Shown here one piece after another: positions 26,730 to 35,656 of a DNA stretch of 64,000 nucleotides (position 1 is the stretch's first letter; each line of letters begins with the position of its first letter). The DNA is from a virus. Where the stretch lies: positions 62,001 through 126,000 of the IMG/VR virus record IMGVR_UViG_3300009702_000016; one strand, 5' to 3'. The notes below the pieces were generated by a model. It saw only the letters and a list, made by a program, of their open reading frames with translations. It was not told the DNA's origin and did not search any database. The translations under genes were made by a program, and so were the position numbers.

Positions 26730-27015
26730 GACGAATCGAAGATTTCTTGATTTTTCCCTTCCTGAGGAGGACTCTAAGTCCTATCCAGGTCCGGGTTTGG
26801 ACAAGATTCCACCTCAAGACGGCGCAGCCCTTCCTGAGCAAGACCGTTTTAGTAACCCCCATAACGACTTACCTGGTGGGGATAACAAAAGAGGTCCCAG
26901 TCGATTCGTTAAGGATGTTCCATTTGATGAATCAATCGTCGTAGGGAACCCCTCTTCTATCTTTAACTCTGTGGAGGACTATATTCCACGAGACGACCCT
27001 AGGGATATCACATGA
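26722..27015 (+). CDS. Small disordered hypothetical protein
   Basis: 97 residues rich in Pro, Asp and Gly (for example SYPGPGLDKIPPQDGAALPE) with no clear secondary structure. It overlaps the genes on both sides by 4-8 nt, including an ATGA junction with the Dps-like gene. Likely a flexible linker or assembly protein of the baseplate block, inferred from context. Confidence 0.5.
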   Translation: MAKTNRRFLDFSLPEEDSKSYPGPGLDKIPPQDGAALPEQDRFSNPHNDLPGGDNKRGPSRFVKDVPFDESIVVGNPSSIFNSVEDYIPRDDPRDIT

Positions 27016-27530
27016 AAAATAACCTACAGCTTCTTTCTCACCTAGTGTGGGAGCTTCGTTTCCTCTCAATGACCTCTCAGATCGCTCATTGGCGTGTATT
27101 TGGCCCTACCAGTTACAGCGATCACCTACTTTTCGGTCGTATATATGAGAAGCTCAACGATCTTCTCGATCCTATCGCGGAGCACTTGACATCCGTCGCT
27201 CAGTTTGAGGACGAGCGTTATGTTTGTCCTCTCCAGCAGGCTCGCTATGTTCAGCAGCGAACCCAGGAACTATTTCCAGACCTTGAGGAATCCCTACGTG
27301 CTCCTGATACAATGGCTGCCTTTATTTACGAGCATCTGTTGGTTTTGGCGCAGGGTATGCGTGCTTTATCCTCTGAAATGAGGACTTCTGGGTACCTTAC
27401 GTTTGGTTTGGAAGACCTTCTTGCAGGCACTTCTAGTGAGATAGAGCAGCTTATCTTTTTCCTTGAGAGACGAACGATGCTTCTAAAGAAGGATATGGGG
27501 TCGCCTTCCTCGGAGTTGGAGATTGAGTGA
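27012..27530 (+). CDS. Dps/ferritin-like protein with complete ferroxidase ligand set
   Basis: 172 residues. AHWRVFGPTSYSDHLLF and LLDPIAEHL carry H26, H38, D53 and E57. The spacing (12, 15, 4) is identical to the ferroxidase ligands H51, H63, D78 and E82 of E. coli Dps, and AHW...G...HL...LD..AE is the Dps signature. Length and the rest of the helix pattern suit a four-helix ferritin-like bundle. In Dps, these ligands oxidise Fe(II) with peroxide at dimer interfaces of a dodecamer that can bind DNA; there is no Lys-rich Dps tail here. The gene is coupled by ATGA and GTGA to baseplate genes on both sides, so it may be virion-associated or a recruited structural unit. Confidence 0.72.
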   Translation: MKNNLQLLSHLVWELRFLSMTSQIAHWRVFGPTSYSDHLLFGRIYEKLNDLLDPIAEHLTSVAQFEDERYVCPLQQARYVQQRTQELFPDLEESLRAPDTMAAFIYEHLLVLAQGMRALSSEMRTSGYLTFGLEDLLAGTSSEIEQLIFFLERRTMLLKKDMGSPSSELEIE

Positions 27531-29011
27531 CCCTTCGAATCTCTCACGTCTCCGCCGTTTACGAGAGTCTGTACACCGACCTTCTCGACAGCATACCTGC
27601 AGGTAACCAATGGGCGAAGGGTCCTGTAACCCTTCCCCTAACCCCAGACAAGAAGACTCCTTTCATCATCGAAGGGGACGTTGGGGACCACGTTGATGTC
27701 TTTCTTAACAACACCTTGATATCCACGGTTATCCTCACGTCCCCACGTCAGGAGTTTAGCCTACAGCTTGTTGCAGGAAAGAACTTCGTATCAGTTCGTA
27801 CTACCTCTGAGTCCTATCTGGTCTTGGTTGTGGCTGTTCGATACGCTGTCCCTCTTAGGGGATATGCGGAAGACTTGTTCTTCTCCTCCTGGGTAAAGTT
27901 TCAGGATGCCTATCGTCAACTTAATAGTGATCTGTCCCTCCGTGCTGTAGAGCACCAGATTGAGTTCCAGCGTTTTCTTCCTCCCACCCGTGCTTCCCGG
28001 CTATTAGCTGGAAAGATGGCCGTTAGGTCACTCATCAATGAAGGAGGAACGACCAGGGGCGTAGATGACATCGTCACAGCTGCGTCAAACACTACCCCGG
28101 TAGTTGTTCCCACTGAGCTAGACTTGGGGACTTTTGAGCCTGCTGTTCGGCTTCTCTATGGTACTGCTCAGGATGAGGGAGGGTTTGCTTTTCATATTTG
28201 GGTTCCAAGTCTGTGCCTTGGTACTTGGGCTGCTTTCGTCAAGCTGATGGACAATCTTGACCCTTCCATTGCGGAGCTGTCCTCCGTTAGTGATGAGAAG
28301 GTGTCCCTATCTTTCTTGGGAAGGCAAGAGTCTCACCTGTTTGATGAGGAAAGATCTGGTTGCAGCATTACTTCCTTGCTCACTCTAGATTGCCTTCCAA
28401 TTACTGTCTCTGTTGACATGACTGTGTACGCTACAGACGCTTTCTGCGCCTGGACGTACCCCTTTGACGTGGAGACGGAGTTGGCGTTGGGCAGGACCCG
28501 ACTGGACAGTTTGTCGGGGATCCGGTTCTCTTACTCCGTGGGTTCCTTTTCGGTAGACACCACAGGGTCTGAGACAGGGGTTGTTGGTGCCTCCTACATC
28601 GATCTACCTGTTTCCCGGCTAGTTTTTGCTTCTGTTTCGGATTTAGCTTCTGGGTCCTCGATTCTATCATCTGTTCCTCCTGGATCTTCTCGGGTAGTTC
28701 TTCCGGGTGGGCTTCCTGCCGCCCCTGTACTGATCACAGGAGGAGAGTCTCTCCTGCTTTTAGACTCAGGGGATACGTTAGACTCCTGCGAGGATGCAGA
28801 TCCTCTCTGCGATGGATGGTTTGGTCTTCCTATAGAGGGAAGATTTGATGCAGGTGCTTGCTTAGACAGCATGTCGGCAGAGACCTCCTTGTTTGAGGAC
28901 TTGTCCTGCTGCTTCGGTCGCCCTCGTTCTACCTTGGCTGTTGCCTCCTTGTTGGATATTTCCTTATCCTCTCCAATAACTGCATCAGCATCCTTGAGTG
29001 TCGTTCCCTAG
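27527..29011 (+). CDS. Tail/baseplate structural protein (putative)
   Basis: 494 residues from GTG 27527 (GTGA overlap). The N-terminal 110 residues form a beta domain (FIIEGDVGDHVDVFLNNTLI, KNFVSVRTTSESYLVLVVAV). A helical part follows (FSSWVKFQDAYRQLNSDL, VEHQIEFQRFLPPTRASRLL), and the C-terminal half is Ser/Leu-rich beta. It comes where P2-like phages carry tail protein I, between J and the fibres, so a role joining wedge and fibre is plausible. No family match is clear. It is the last gene before the 111-nt intergenic region. Confidence 0.5.
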   Translation: MTLRISHVSAVYESLYTDLLDSIPAGNQWAKGPVTLPLTPDKKTPFIIEGDVGDHVDVFLNNTLISTVILTSPRQEFSLQLVAGKNFVSVRTTSESYLVLVVAVRYAVPLRGYAEDLFFSSWVKFQDAYRQLNSDLSLRAVEHQIEFQRFLPPTRASRLLAGKMAVRSLINEGGTTRGVDDIVTAASNTTPVVVPTELDLGTFEPAVRLLYGTAQDEGGFAFHIWVPSLCLGTWAAFVKLMDNLDPSIAELSSVSDEKVSLSFLGRQESHLFDEERSGCSITSLLTLDCLPITVSVDMTVYATDAFCAWTYPFDVETELALGRTRLDSLSGIRFSYSVGSFSVDTTGSETGVVGASYIDLPVSRLVFASVSDLASGSSILSSVPPGSSRVVLPGGLPAAPVLITGGESLLLLDSGDTLDSCEDADPLCDGWFGLPIEGRFDAGACLDSMSAETSLFEDLSCCFGRPRSTLAVASLLDISLSSPITASASLSVVP

Positions 29012-29122
29012 TTCCGTAAAATAGACACCTGTAAGGACCTAGTTACTTAGGCTCTCGGTTATTTATCTCGTGCCTCTAAAATAGTAGTGCACGTTGTCCT
29101 TATCTAAGCTCAGGTGTAGCCA
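29012..29122 (+). promoter_or_regulatory. Structured intergenic region before the fibre block
   Basis: This is one of only two gaps over 100 nt. ACACCTG-TAAGGAC (29025-29038) can pair with GTCCTTA (29096-29102) and CAGGTGT (29111-29117), giving 14 bp with an 8-nt bulge and closing a loop of about 57 nt. TAAAATAG occurs twice (29017 and 29077) and could serve as -10-like elements, though no matching -35 is visible. It likely carries a promoter or processing/translation control for the fibre genes. Confidence 0.4.
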
Positions 29123-29593
29123 ATGCCAACAATCGAAGCACTCGCACTAGTAACAAACCAAGGCAAGGCCCGGATAGCGGATATGCTAGCTACGGGTAAG
29201 AGCTTTGTGGTGGATACTTTTGTGGTTGGATCGAATGGACACGACCCTATCGACCCAAGTTTTGCCCTCACTCCAGATCCCGCGAGGACAGGCTGTTACT
29301 GCGGGCCGCTTGGTGCTCCTGTAGAGGCAATTACGACCGCTGGGGGTTGCTCCTACGCGGGCACAGTGTCCTCAGTGTCTTTTGCTAGCCCTACTTGCCC
29401 CGTGTACCACGTAGAGATACTTCCTGGGGATGCCACGGGGGCAGTCAGTTCTCTTTGCCTATTGGGCCGAATAGTATACCCCTCAGGGGACCCCGAGATT
29501 GGTACAACTTTTCTTTTTGCTGTGGCCAACTTCCCGTTGAAGTTTAAGGCTGCTAGCGACCGCTTTGTTTACGACGTATTTATCCAACTCTGA
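29123..29593 (+). CDS. Tail-collar/DUF3751-like fibre connector, copy A
   Basis: 156 residues. The start resembles the N-terminal module of phage tail-fibre and collar proteins: ALVTNQGKARIADMLATGKS, then VVDTFVVGSNGHDPID, ending in a hydrophobic strand set (TTFLFAVANFPLKF, FVYDVFIQL). In such proteins this region binds the baseplate. A diverged paralogue is encoded at 40954, where ARSITDGTSF and YAVGTSGYDVSNP match the same points and the end reads TQFMYAVAHQPL. Each copy precedes a fibre gene, so they are probably connectors for two fibre types. Confidence 0.6.
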   Translation: MPTIEALALVTNQGKARIADMLATGKSFVVDTFVVGSNGHDPIDPSFALTPDPARTGCYCGPLGAPVEAITTAGGCSYAGTVSSVSFASPTCPVYHVEILPGDATGAVSSLCLLGRIVYPSGDPEIGTTFLFAVANFPLKFKAASDRFVYDVFIQL

Positions 29594-29610
29594 CTTGACG
29601 TAGGTGCTCT

Positions 29611-32600
29611 GTGGCCATTAAGCCAGTACTACAGTATAGAAACCCGGACAGTACGTCTGATCTCAACTCTTCTCAAGCTAAGATCATTGATCGCGCCATC
29701 TTTGACGGTGGCTCTCTTACTCTTTCGGGAACTTCTCTCCAGGTTACTGTCGATCCCTTCGTTATAGCAGGGTACGATGGGATGGTCGCTGTTTCTGACT
29801 CCTCAGAGACGGTTTCTGTTCCTGCGCTTGGAACTTACTACCTGATTCTACACCTAGAATACAGGACTCTTACTGCCGCCTTAGCTAATCTACAGGTTGT
29901 TCCAGAGACGACGTGGCTCACCAGCGTCAGTAAGAATTTCTTCGTTACGTTTGCTAAGTTCACGATGCCTGGGGCCGTTACTGCAATGACGGACCCCGGG
30001 GTAGTCGTAGACTATTCCATGGGGGACTGGGCAGATAAGCTTGGCAAGACTGGATGGAGGTCTCCTGTGGCTTCCTCTGCTGCTCTTCCGATGGAGGGTA
30101 ACAGGGATGGAGACACCCGTCTTACGTTGGACACCTATACCTCTTACGCTTGGCAATCGGGTCTTGGAGCGTGGACTGTGGTTGGTGGCGCTCTTGGCCT
30201 TGGCGAGGCTGTTGCTCGTGCTCATGAGATGGATGCAGAGGAGCTTCGAGCATTTAACGGGTCGGGGTACGTCGGAAGCCTTAACACAGACTCCTCCGGT
30301 AAGACACATAACGGTACCTATGGTCGTATTCCCTATATCGAGGTAGCGAGTGCGAATCGTATTGACCTAGACGCGATGCACCATGTGGTCAATGGTCATT
30401 TCGTAAAGACTCCTTATACCGCATTGACTCTTTCTGCTCCTCCTGCAGGGGAGAGACACGATCTGATCTACCTCGATGTTTGGCGTGAGACGGTGGCCGT
30501 TCCTTCGGCTGAGACCTACCCAAACGACGCAGCTACGGGAGGTACTTCCTCTTTTTCAACTTTGCGTGACCGTCTAGAGCAGCTTCTTGAGGATTCTCCC
30601 TTCCCTAACTCTGGGTTTTCAAAGATCGAAGCCGTTGACCCAACTACGTTTGTAGTAACTCGATGGGTGATCCGTTCTGTTGCTACAGTTCCTGCTGGGT
30701 CTGTCTCTGATACGACATTGGCTGCTCCGTTCGCTACGAACGTAGATTCCGCCACTTACGGTACGTCCTCTCCTAGCGATGCGAGGGTCTGGACTGCCTC
30801 TTCTGCTACGCCTTTTGACGGCGGCACCCCTGGCACCTCTTGGGCGATTCCTTTGTTGATTGTACGAAGGACCCATCTTGAGACTGGACCCTTCATTACT
30901 GAAACTAGGTCAGATACGAATGACCAGCGATTCATCTTTGACGTTGCTCCCAGGGCAGAGCTTGGTCATGGCCTTACCGAGGTTGTTTCTTCCGTCTCTG
31001 CTTCTCGTAACTCTCTAGCTTCTTACCCTTCTGGATTCATTTCTGGTGCTGATACTCCTCTGTCTGCTCCTGGAGGAGGAGTGATCGGTGTCCCCGAATT
31101 CTCCGTTGTTGTCCACGGTTCAGAGATTAGTGGTGTTGGCGCCTCCGTATCCCTGTCTCTATCCACTATCCCTCCTTTCCCTGTGGCTGGATCCCCAAAC
31201 TTGGACCTCATCGTTATGGAGGTATTTGAGACAGCAAATCCTCCTGCTTTGAGTTTTTTCGCTAGTGCTCCCACGATATCCAGGGTTTCTTCTCTAGGGG
31301 TACATGCAACTCAGTCTTGGGGCAAGTTTATAGCTCATGCGCTAACAACGGTGGATTTGCGCTCTCCTTCTGCTTTTTCTGATGAGGAGCAGGTTATGGT
31401 GGCCGCAGGGTATACGGCTTCAACGACCGACCCAGGTTTGTGGTACAGGTCTTCAATATTGGGAGCCGAAGACCCGAAGTTCGTTTACGCAATCCCTGTA
31501 GCCCTTGTTAACAGGAGAACCTCTGGTGCATGGGACCCAGATAATGCGGTTGGTCGAAATAATGCGGATAGGTCTGCCTTCCCTGGGCTGCCTAACAACC
31601 CCGTTGACCAGCCCTATGACTCAGAGATTCTTGACCTTAGGCATAGAATTTCGAGAACAGAAGATGCTTCTCGTATTTCCTCTGAGAGCTATGATCTACT
31701 CCTGAAGGGGGACTTGCGAACTAAGTTCTCCTCCGATAGAACTACGCTCGGCGGCGCTGCGCTATACGGAACGCAGCTGTTGCAGGTTGATGAGATCGTG
31801 GGTGGGTCAGTTGCCGCAGGGGCAGGCTCATTTCAGATTACACCTGCTCCCGACTATCATAACAGTACGTGGTCCGAAGCAGACGAGGCCCAACTCCTTA
31901 GTTGGACATTTACTAACCCTACTTCTAACCAGACATCATCTTCTGGCATCTTTGCTTGGGCCAACGTAGGAGGAAGTGTTGGGGATCTGACTATAACAGC
32001 CCCTGCGGGGATGCATCTAGACTTCGGACAGGGGACAGGTAACCTTCCTGCGTCTCCTAACGACGCTTTCCTAACGATCTCTATTCCTTCGTCTGGAACG
32101 CTGACAGATCGGGAACTGTATCGGTATAAGATTGTTTCTGGGGGCGTGTCGGAACTTTCCTTCGACGCAGATGGAAACGTAACATCTGTAAAAATATCCA
32201 CAATAGACGTTGATTCAGGATTTTCATTTGGGTCTTTACCAGGTGCTGTTGTAAATTTGCAAGTATGGGCAGTAAAGCCAAGCAGGCTAGCTTCTACTTA
32301 CTCCACTAACTACAGTCTGTTTGCGAAGCCTGATATAGTTCATCGTGCTGAGGTGATCAGCGGTGGCGGCACTCAGAGAGTTAATATCGGTCCCATCCTG
32401 AAGACTGTTAGGGTACCTCTCGCTGGATTGGTTGCCACGGTTACCCAGGCAGACATTAATTCTGCAGCACCTGAGATTGGCTCCCAGCCTTCTATCTCGT
32501 TGTATGGGGCTGCTAGCGTCGCATTAGTGGGTGAACCCCTTCTGGACGGATCCAACGTGACTCGTCTTCGTTACGTTCGGTTAACGGATGGTGGGGGTTC

Positions 32601-34599
32601 TCCAGGGTCAGCAGAGATGGAGCTTGAGTTTACGTCGGTAGGCGCTGCCACTGAAGTCGATGTTCAGGTGATGTGCGACGGCGATATTATCTCTTCTTGG
32701 ATTGAGGTCAATCAGGCAGCAAAGGGAGTTAGTGGCCTGTACTCTTGGCACAACTCTATAGTTACTTCAGCTTCTGCTGCTGCTAACTCGGTTGCTGTTT
32801 CCTTACCTGGGTACATGAGTTCAGTTCCATTTAGTGAGGTTGGAATCTCTCCCTACGGAATCGGGGCTACTGCGGCTCCTGCTAACTTTTTGTCTTCGTC
32901 GTCTTTCCTTCCTGGAGGGTTACACTACCTTTGTGTATACTCGCTTGAGGCCGCATCCTACACCTTGTGGACTTCTCCCTCTGATTTGTCCTCTCTTGTG
33001 CTCGATAATGCTAGCACTTTTGTAGCTAACACTTTCAACACGACGGGGGAGATTCTTGGCCCCTACGCCGCAAGTCAGGGCGTTTACTTTTCTGCTGGTA
33101 ACTCAGGAAACTCTGTCCTTTTGGTTGGAGTCGTTCGTACTCCTTTGACTCCTTCTCAGAACTTGAAGGTGTTCTACACCTACACCCCCTATCAGGGTTT
33201 GTCGGTGGAGACCTCTGCCGCCGATATGACCTCCTATCTTCATGGAACAGTAGAGGAAGTGGGGCCAAGTTTAGTCACAACGAATGGTCCAAACACGCCT
33301 AAAATACATCCGAGAGAGATTAGTGCTCTAGGGTTTTCTTCGGTTCCCTACGTACGTGAAACTTACATTCCTTCCCTCCTTGGATCTTTGCCTGACATTG
33401 GTTTTCCTGGTTCCTCTGGGATTGTGTTTGAGCCTACTAGAGCTTTAACTTCTACTGGGCTTGTCCGGCCTGACTTCGAGGACATTCGTTATCGCTCGAC
33501 TGACCGTCTTTCTTCCTCTTCCATATCTCATCTTCCTTCCTTTAGCTCAGATTTCTCCTCTGCTTCCTATCCTGGGGAGCTTGCCCTCAGGAATACATAC
33601 ATTGACGTTGACGTAGGTTCTCAGCCTAGTTTTAGGCCGATCCCTTTGTCTGCCGCCTTTCCTGACCCGGGGTGGGACTTTAGTGCCTCACTACTCTGGC
33701 AGTCTTCAGCTGTTGCTGGCTCCTATACTCTATCCTTTCCTCTGCCTTTCCCTCATCTTCCTGGTTTCCTTACTAACCTCTGGGTAGAGGCATCCTCTGC
33801 CTCCTTAGACACAATTACTGTGGAGGTGTATAAGAAGGCCCTGGAAGCAAGTTCTTCTCTTGAGTTTAGCGTCAACGTTACCCTGTCTCCCTTTGCCTCC
33901 ACCGTCTACAATATACCAGTTGATAATCTCCAACTTGATGAAGGGGCGGAATATTTTGTTTCTATAACTACCACGGTTACTGCCTCCCCCACGTTTTTTT
34001 CGTCTTTGGCGCTACGAGTATCCCCTCCAGTAACCTCACTATTAGATGTGGAGGGAGCCGAAGGTACAGGGATCATTCATCACCTTGGCGCGTCTCCTTC
34101 ACCCCTTCGTCCAGGTATGGTGATAAGTTCCCCGTTCTCCTCTGGGGACACTTCTTTGCTACTGTCTGCGTATACACAGGAGGGACGCTCCGACTACTCC
34201 AACTCTGTGTTCAGAGGCCGACAGTTTAGGTCTAAGGCTACAGTGAGTGACACGCCTCTGTTTGAGTCTCAGTCCTTCCTCCCTGGTTCCTCCCGCTCGG
34301 GCCGAAATGCAGTGCTTTACAACGGGGACAACGTGGGTTCGTACCTTGGATCCGCGATGCCTCCTTTGGTGTCTGTATCCTCTCCGGTGTTTGGTAACTA
34401 TTCTTCTACCCGGAATAAGTATCGTGGAGCAATCGCTGTGTTAGACTCGTGGATTATTCGTACAGCGGATGAGAGGGCTATTTTGGGGGCATCATCTGGG
34501 ATCGTGTCTTTCTCTGAACGGCACGGTGTCGCCAGGTCTGGAAACACTGTGGATGCTTTTTATCCTGTTGGACGTCCTTTGTTCCGTAAAAAGAAGTAA
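29611..34599 (+). CDS. Very long tail fibre / baseplate wedge-type protein
   Basis: 1662 residues from GTG 29611 with TAGGTG upstream. Almost all beta with Ser/Thr/Gly-rich strands. The first 500 residues contain LQVTVDPFVIAGYDGMVAVS and, around 290, RHDLIYLDVWRETV, patterns found in baseplate-proximal proteins that carry fibres. Helical content is very low after that, with domain-like blocks to the C-terminus (FHHLGAS-type IIHHLGASPSPLRPGM near 1495). It should be a main adhesin or long fibre. It is far longer than typical fibres (500-1200 residues). No enzymatic motif is seen. Confidence 0.7.
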   Translation: MAIKPVLQYRNPDSTSDLNSSQAKIIDRAIFDGGSLTLSGTSLQVTVDPFVIAGYDGMVAVSDSSETVSVPALGTYYLILHLEYRTLTAALANLQVVPETTWLTSVSKNFFVTFAKFTMPGAVTAMTDPGVVVDYSMGDWADKLGKTGWRSPVASSAALPMEGNRDGDTRLTLDTYTSYAWQSGLGAWTVVGGALGLGEAVARAHEMDAEELRAFNGSGYVGSLNTDSSGKTHNGTYGRIPYIEVASANRIDLDAMHHVVNGHFVKTPYTALTLSAPPAGERHDLIYLDVWRETVAVPSAETYPNDAATGGTSSFSTLRDRLEQLLEDSPFPNSGFSKIEAVDPTTFVVTRWVIRSVATVPAGSVSDTTLAAPFATNVDSATYGTSSPSDARVWTASSATPFDGGTPGTSWAIPLLIVRRTHLETGPFITETRSDTNDQRFIFDVAPRAELGHGLTEVVSSVSASRNSLASYPSGFISGADTPLSAPGGGVIGVPEFSVVVHGSEISGVGASVSLSLSTIPPFPVAGSPNLDLIVMEVFETANPPALSFFASAPTISRVSSLGVHATQSWGKFIAHALTTVDLRSPSAFSDEEQVMVAAGYTASTTDPGLWYRSSILGAEDPKFVYAIPVALVNRRTSGAWDPDNAVGRNNADRSAFPGLPNNPVDQPYDSEILDLRHRISRTEDASRISSESYDLLLKGDLRTKFSSDRTTLGGAALYGTQLLQVDEIVGGSVAAGAGSFQITPAPDYHNSTWSEADEAQLLSWTFTNPTSNQTSSSGIFAWANVGGSVGDLTITAPAGMHLDFGQGTGNLPASPNDAFLTISIPSSGTLTDRELYRYKIVSGGVSELSFDADGNVTSVKISTIDVDSGFSFGSLPGAVVNLQVWAVKPSRLASTYSTNYSLFAKPDIVHRAEVISGGGTQRVNIGPILKTVRVPLAGLVATVTQADINSAAPEIGSQPSISLYGAASVALVGEPLLDGSNVTRLRYVRLTDGGGSPGSAEMELEFTSVGAATEVDVQVMCDGDIISSWIEVNQAAKGVSGLYSWHNSIVTSASAAANSVAVSLPGYMSSVPFSEVGISPYGIGATAAPANFLSSSSFLPGGLHYLCVYSLEAASYTLWTSPSDLSSLVLDNASTFVANTFNTTGEILGPYAASQGVYFSAGNSGNSVLLVGVVRTPLTPSQNLKVFYTYTPYQGLSVETSAADMTSYLHGTVEEVGPSLVTTNGPNTPKIHPREISALGFSSVPYVRETYIPSLLGSLPDIGFPGSSGIVFEPTRALTSTGLVRPDFEDIRYRSTDRLSSSSISHLPSFSSDFSSASYPGELALRNTYIDVDVGSQPSFRPIPLSAAFPDPGWDFSASLLWQSSAVAGSYTLSFPLPFPHLPGFLTNLWVEASSASLDTITVEVYKKALEASSSLEFSVNVTLSPFASTVYNIPVDNLQLDEGAEYFVSITTTVTASPTFFSSLALRVSPPVTSLLDVEGAEGTGIIHHLGASPSPLRPGMVISSPFSSGDTSLLLSAYTQEGRSDYSNSVFRGRQFRSKATVSDTPLFESQSFLPGSSRSGRNAVLYNGDNVGSYLGSAMPPLVSVSSPVFGNYSSTRNKYRGAIAVLDSWIIRTADERAILGASSGIVSFSERHGVARSGNTVDAFYPVGRPLFRKKK

Positions 34600-34602
34600 C
34601 CT

Positions 34603-35652
34603 ATGCCTACAAAGATCATCAAAAACCTTAGTGTTTCGGCTCCTAGCGCTTTCTTCCTTCTCCATGAGGTTTTGACTCACTCCCTGGGCTGGACCGATGT
34701 GGACACGAATCCTCCCCTAGCCCTCGTTAGCTCTGGGGTAGATGGGGAAGCGTTAACCTCGCAGCCAGATCGGTTCCGAAGTGGCTCGAACCCATTCACT
34801 GTTGCAGACGTTGGCCGCTGGTTGGTCCTGTCGGACTCCGAGTTCGTTAACAACGGAGTGTACAAGATTGCTGGTGTTCCTTCTGCGGGTGAACTGATTC
34901 TTAGTAGTGGGCTATACGGGGCGTCTTTTGTGGATGCGACAAACATTGGCTTCAGAGTGGTAGACCCCACTTCCCCAATGGTTGGGGACTATTTTGTTGT
35001 GGAGGGGCTGTCCGGGTCATCCACTCTTTGGCAGGCTCGTTTTGTCCTGAGTGCTGTCGATACGATAAGTATTGAAGTCAGTCCAAATGCTGGCTGGGTT
35101 GCCGGGGCGTGGTCAGTGACTGTTCCTCCCACTGTGACGATTGCTGAGTCTGTTGGAAATCCGTCCTGGTACTTCTTGATCGACGACACGCATATTAGGA
35201 TGTGGACTCAGAATGCACTAGGAACAGGAGTAAATGAGATGGCCTATGTGGGTTCAGCTGAGTCCCGTAGACCCACTTCAGACCAACAATTTGTTGTCTC
35301 ACTGGCAGGAACTACGACTTTGGACCCAACCGGAGCGCTAGCTACCATAGGTTCTCTAGACGACTCCGGGACTACCTCTGTTCCTTACTCTGCGATCACT
35401 TACGGGATGGCAGCTGTGCAGAATGCCTTTGTTGCTCTTCCTGCGAGTGCCTATGACCTTCGGAATGACTCTGCTAAAATTCCTGTAGGGACTGACGCTG
35501 CCGGGTTTGTGGAAGACGACCGGGGATATCTTCGGGGCTTGCACTACATTTCTGACCTTATCCCCTATCGTTCATTTGTAGACAATGGAAGGAGCCTCCT
35601 AAGCATTGGAGATGGCCTGGCTGTCGAATGGGACGGAAGTCTTTCGAGGTAA
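34603..35652 (+). CDS. Fibre-associated protein, paralogue 1
   Basis: 349 residues. Beta-rich, with VADVGRWLVLSDSEFVNNGV, VGDYFVVEGLSGSSTLWQAR, a turn WYFLIDDTHIRMWTQNA and a C-terminus near GDGLAVEWDGS. The protein encoded at 39457 follows the same order of landmarks (FVGKYIAIKDG, TGDFLVLQTPISSGPQWQIR, YFYMWTDSTN, GGGIGASWNGK), so the two are diverged paralogues. Likely a receptor-binding tip, fibre chaperone or fibre segment. The Gly/Trp C-terminus is reminiscent of tip domains but is not a recognised lectin. Confidence 0.6.
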   Translation: MPTKIIKNLSVSAPSAFFLLHEVLTHSLGWTDVDTNPPLALVSSGVDGEALTSQPDRFRSGSNPFTVADVGRWLVLSDSEFVNNGVYKIAGVPSAGELILSSGLYGASFVDATNIGFRVVDPTSPMVGDYFVVEGLSGSSTLWQARFVLSAVDTISIEVSPNAGWVAGAWSVTVPPTVTIAESVGNPSWYFLIDDTHIRMWTQNALGTGVNEMAYVGSAESRRPTSDQQFVVSLAGTTTLDPTGALATIGSLDDSGTTSVPYSAITYGMAAVQNAFVALPASAYDLRNDSAKIPVGTDAAGFVEDDRGYLRGLHYISDLIPYRSFVDNGRSLLSIGDGLAVEWDGSLSR

Positions 35653-35656
35653 ATCA

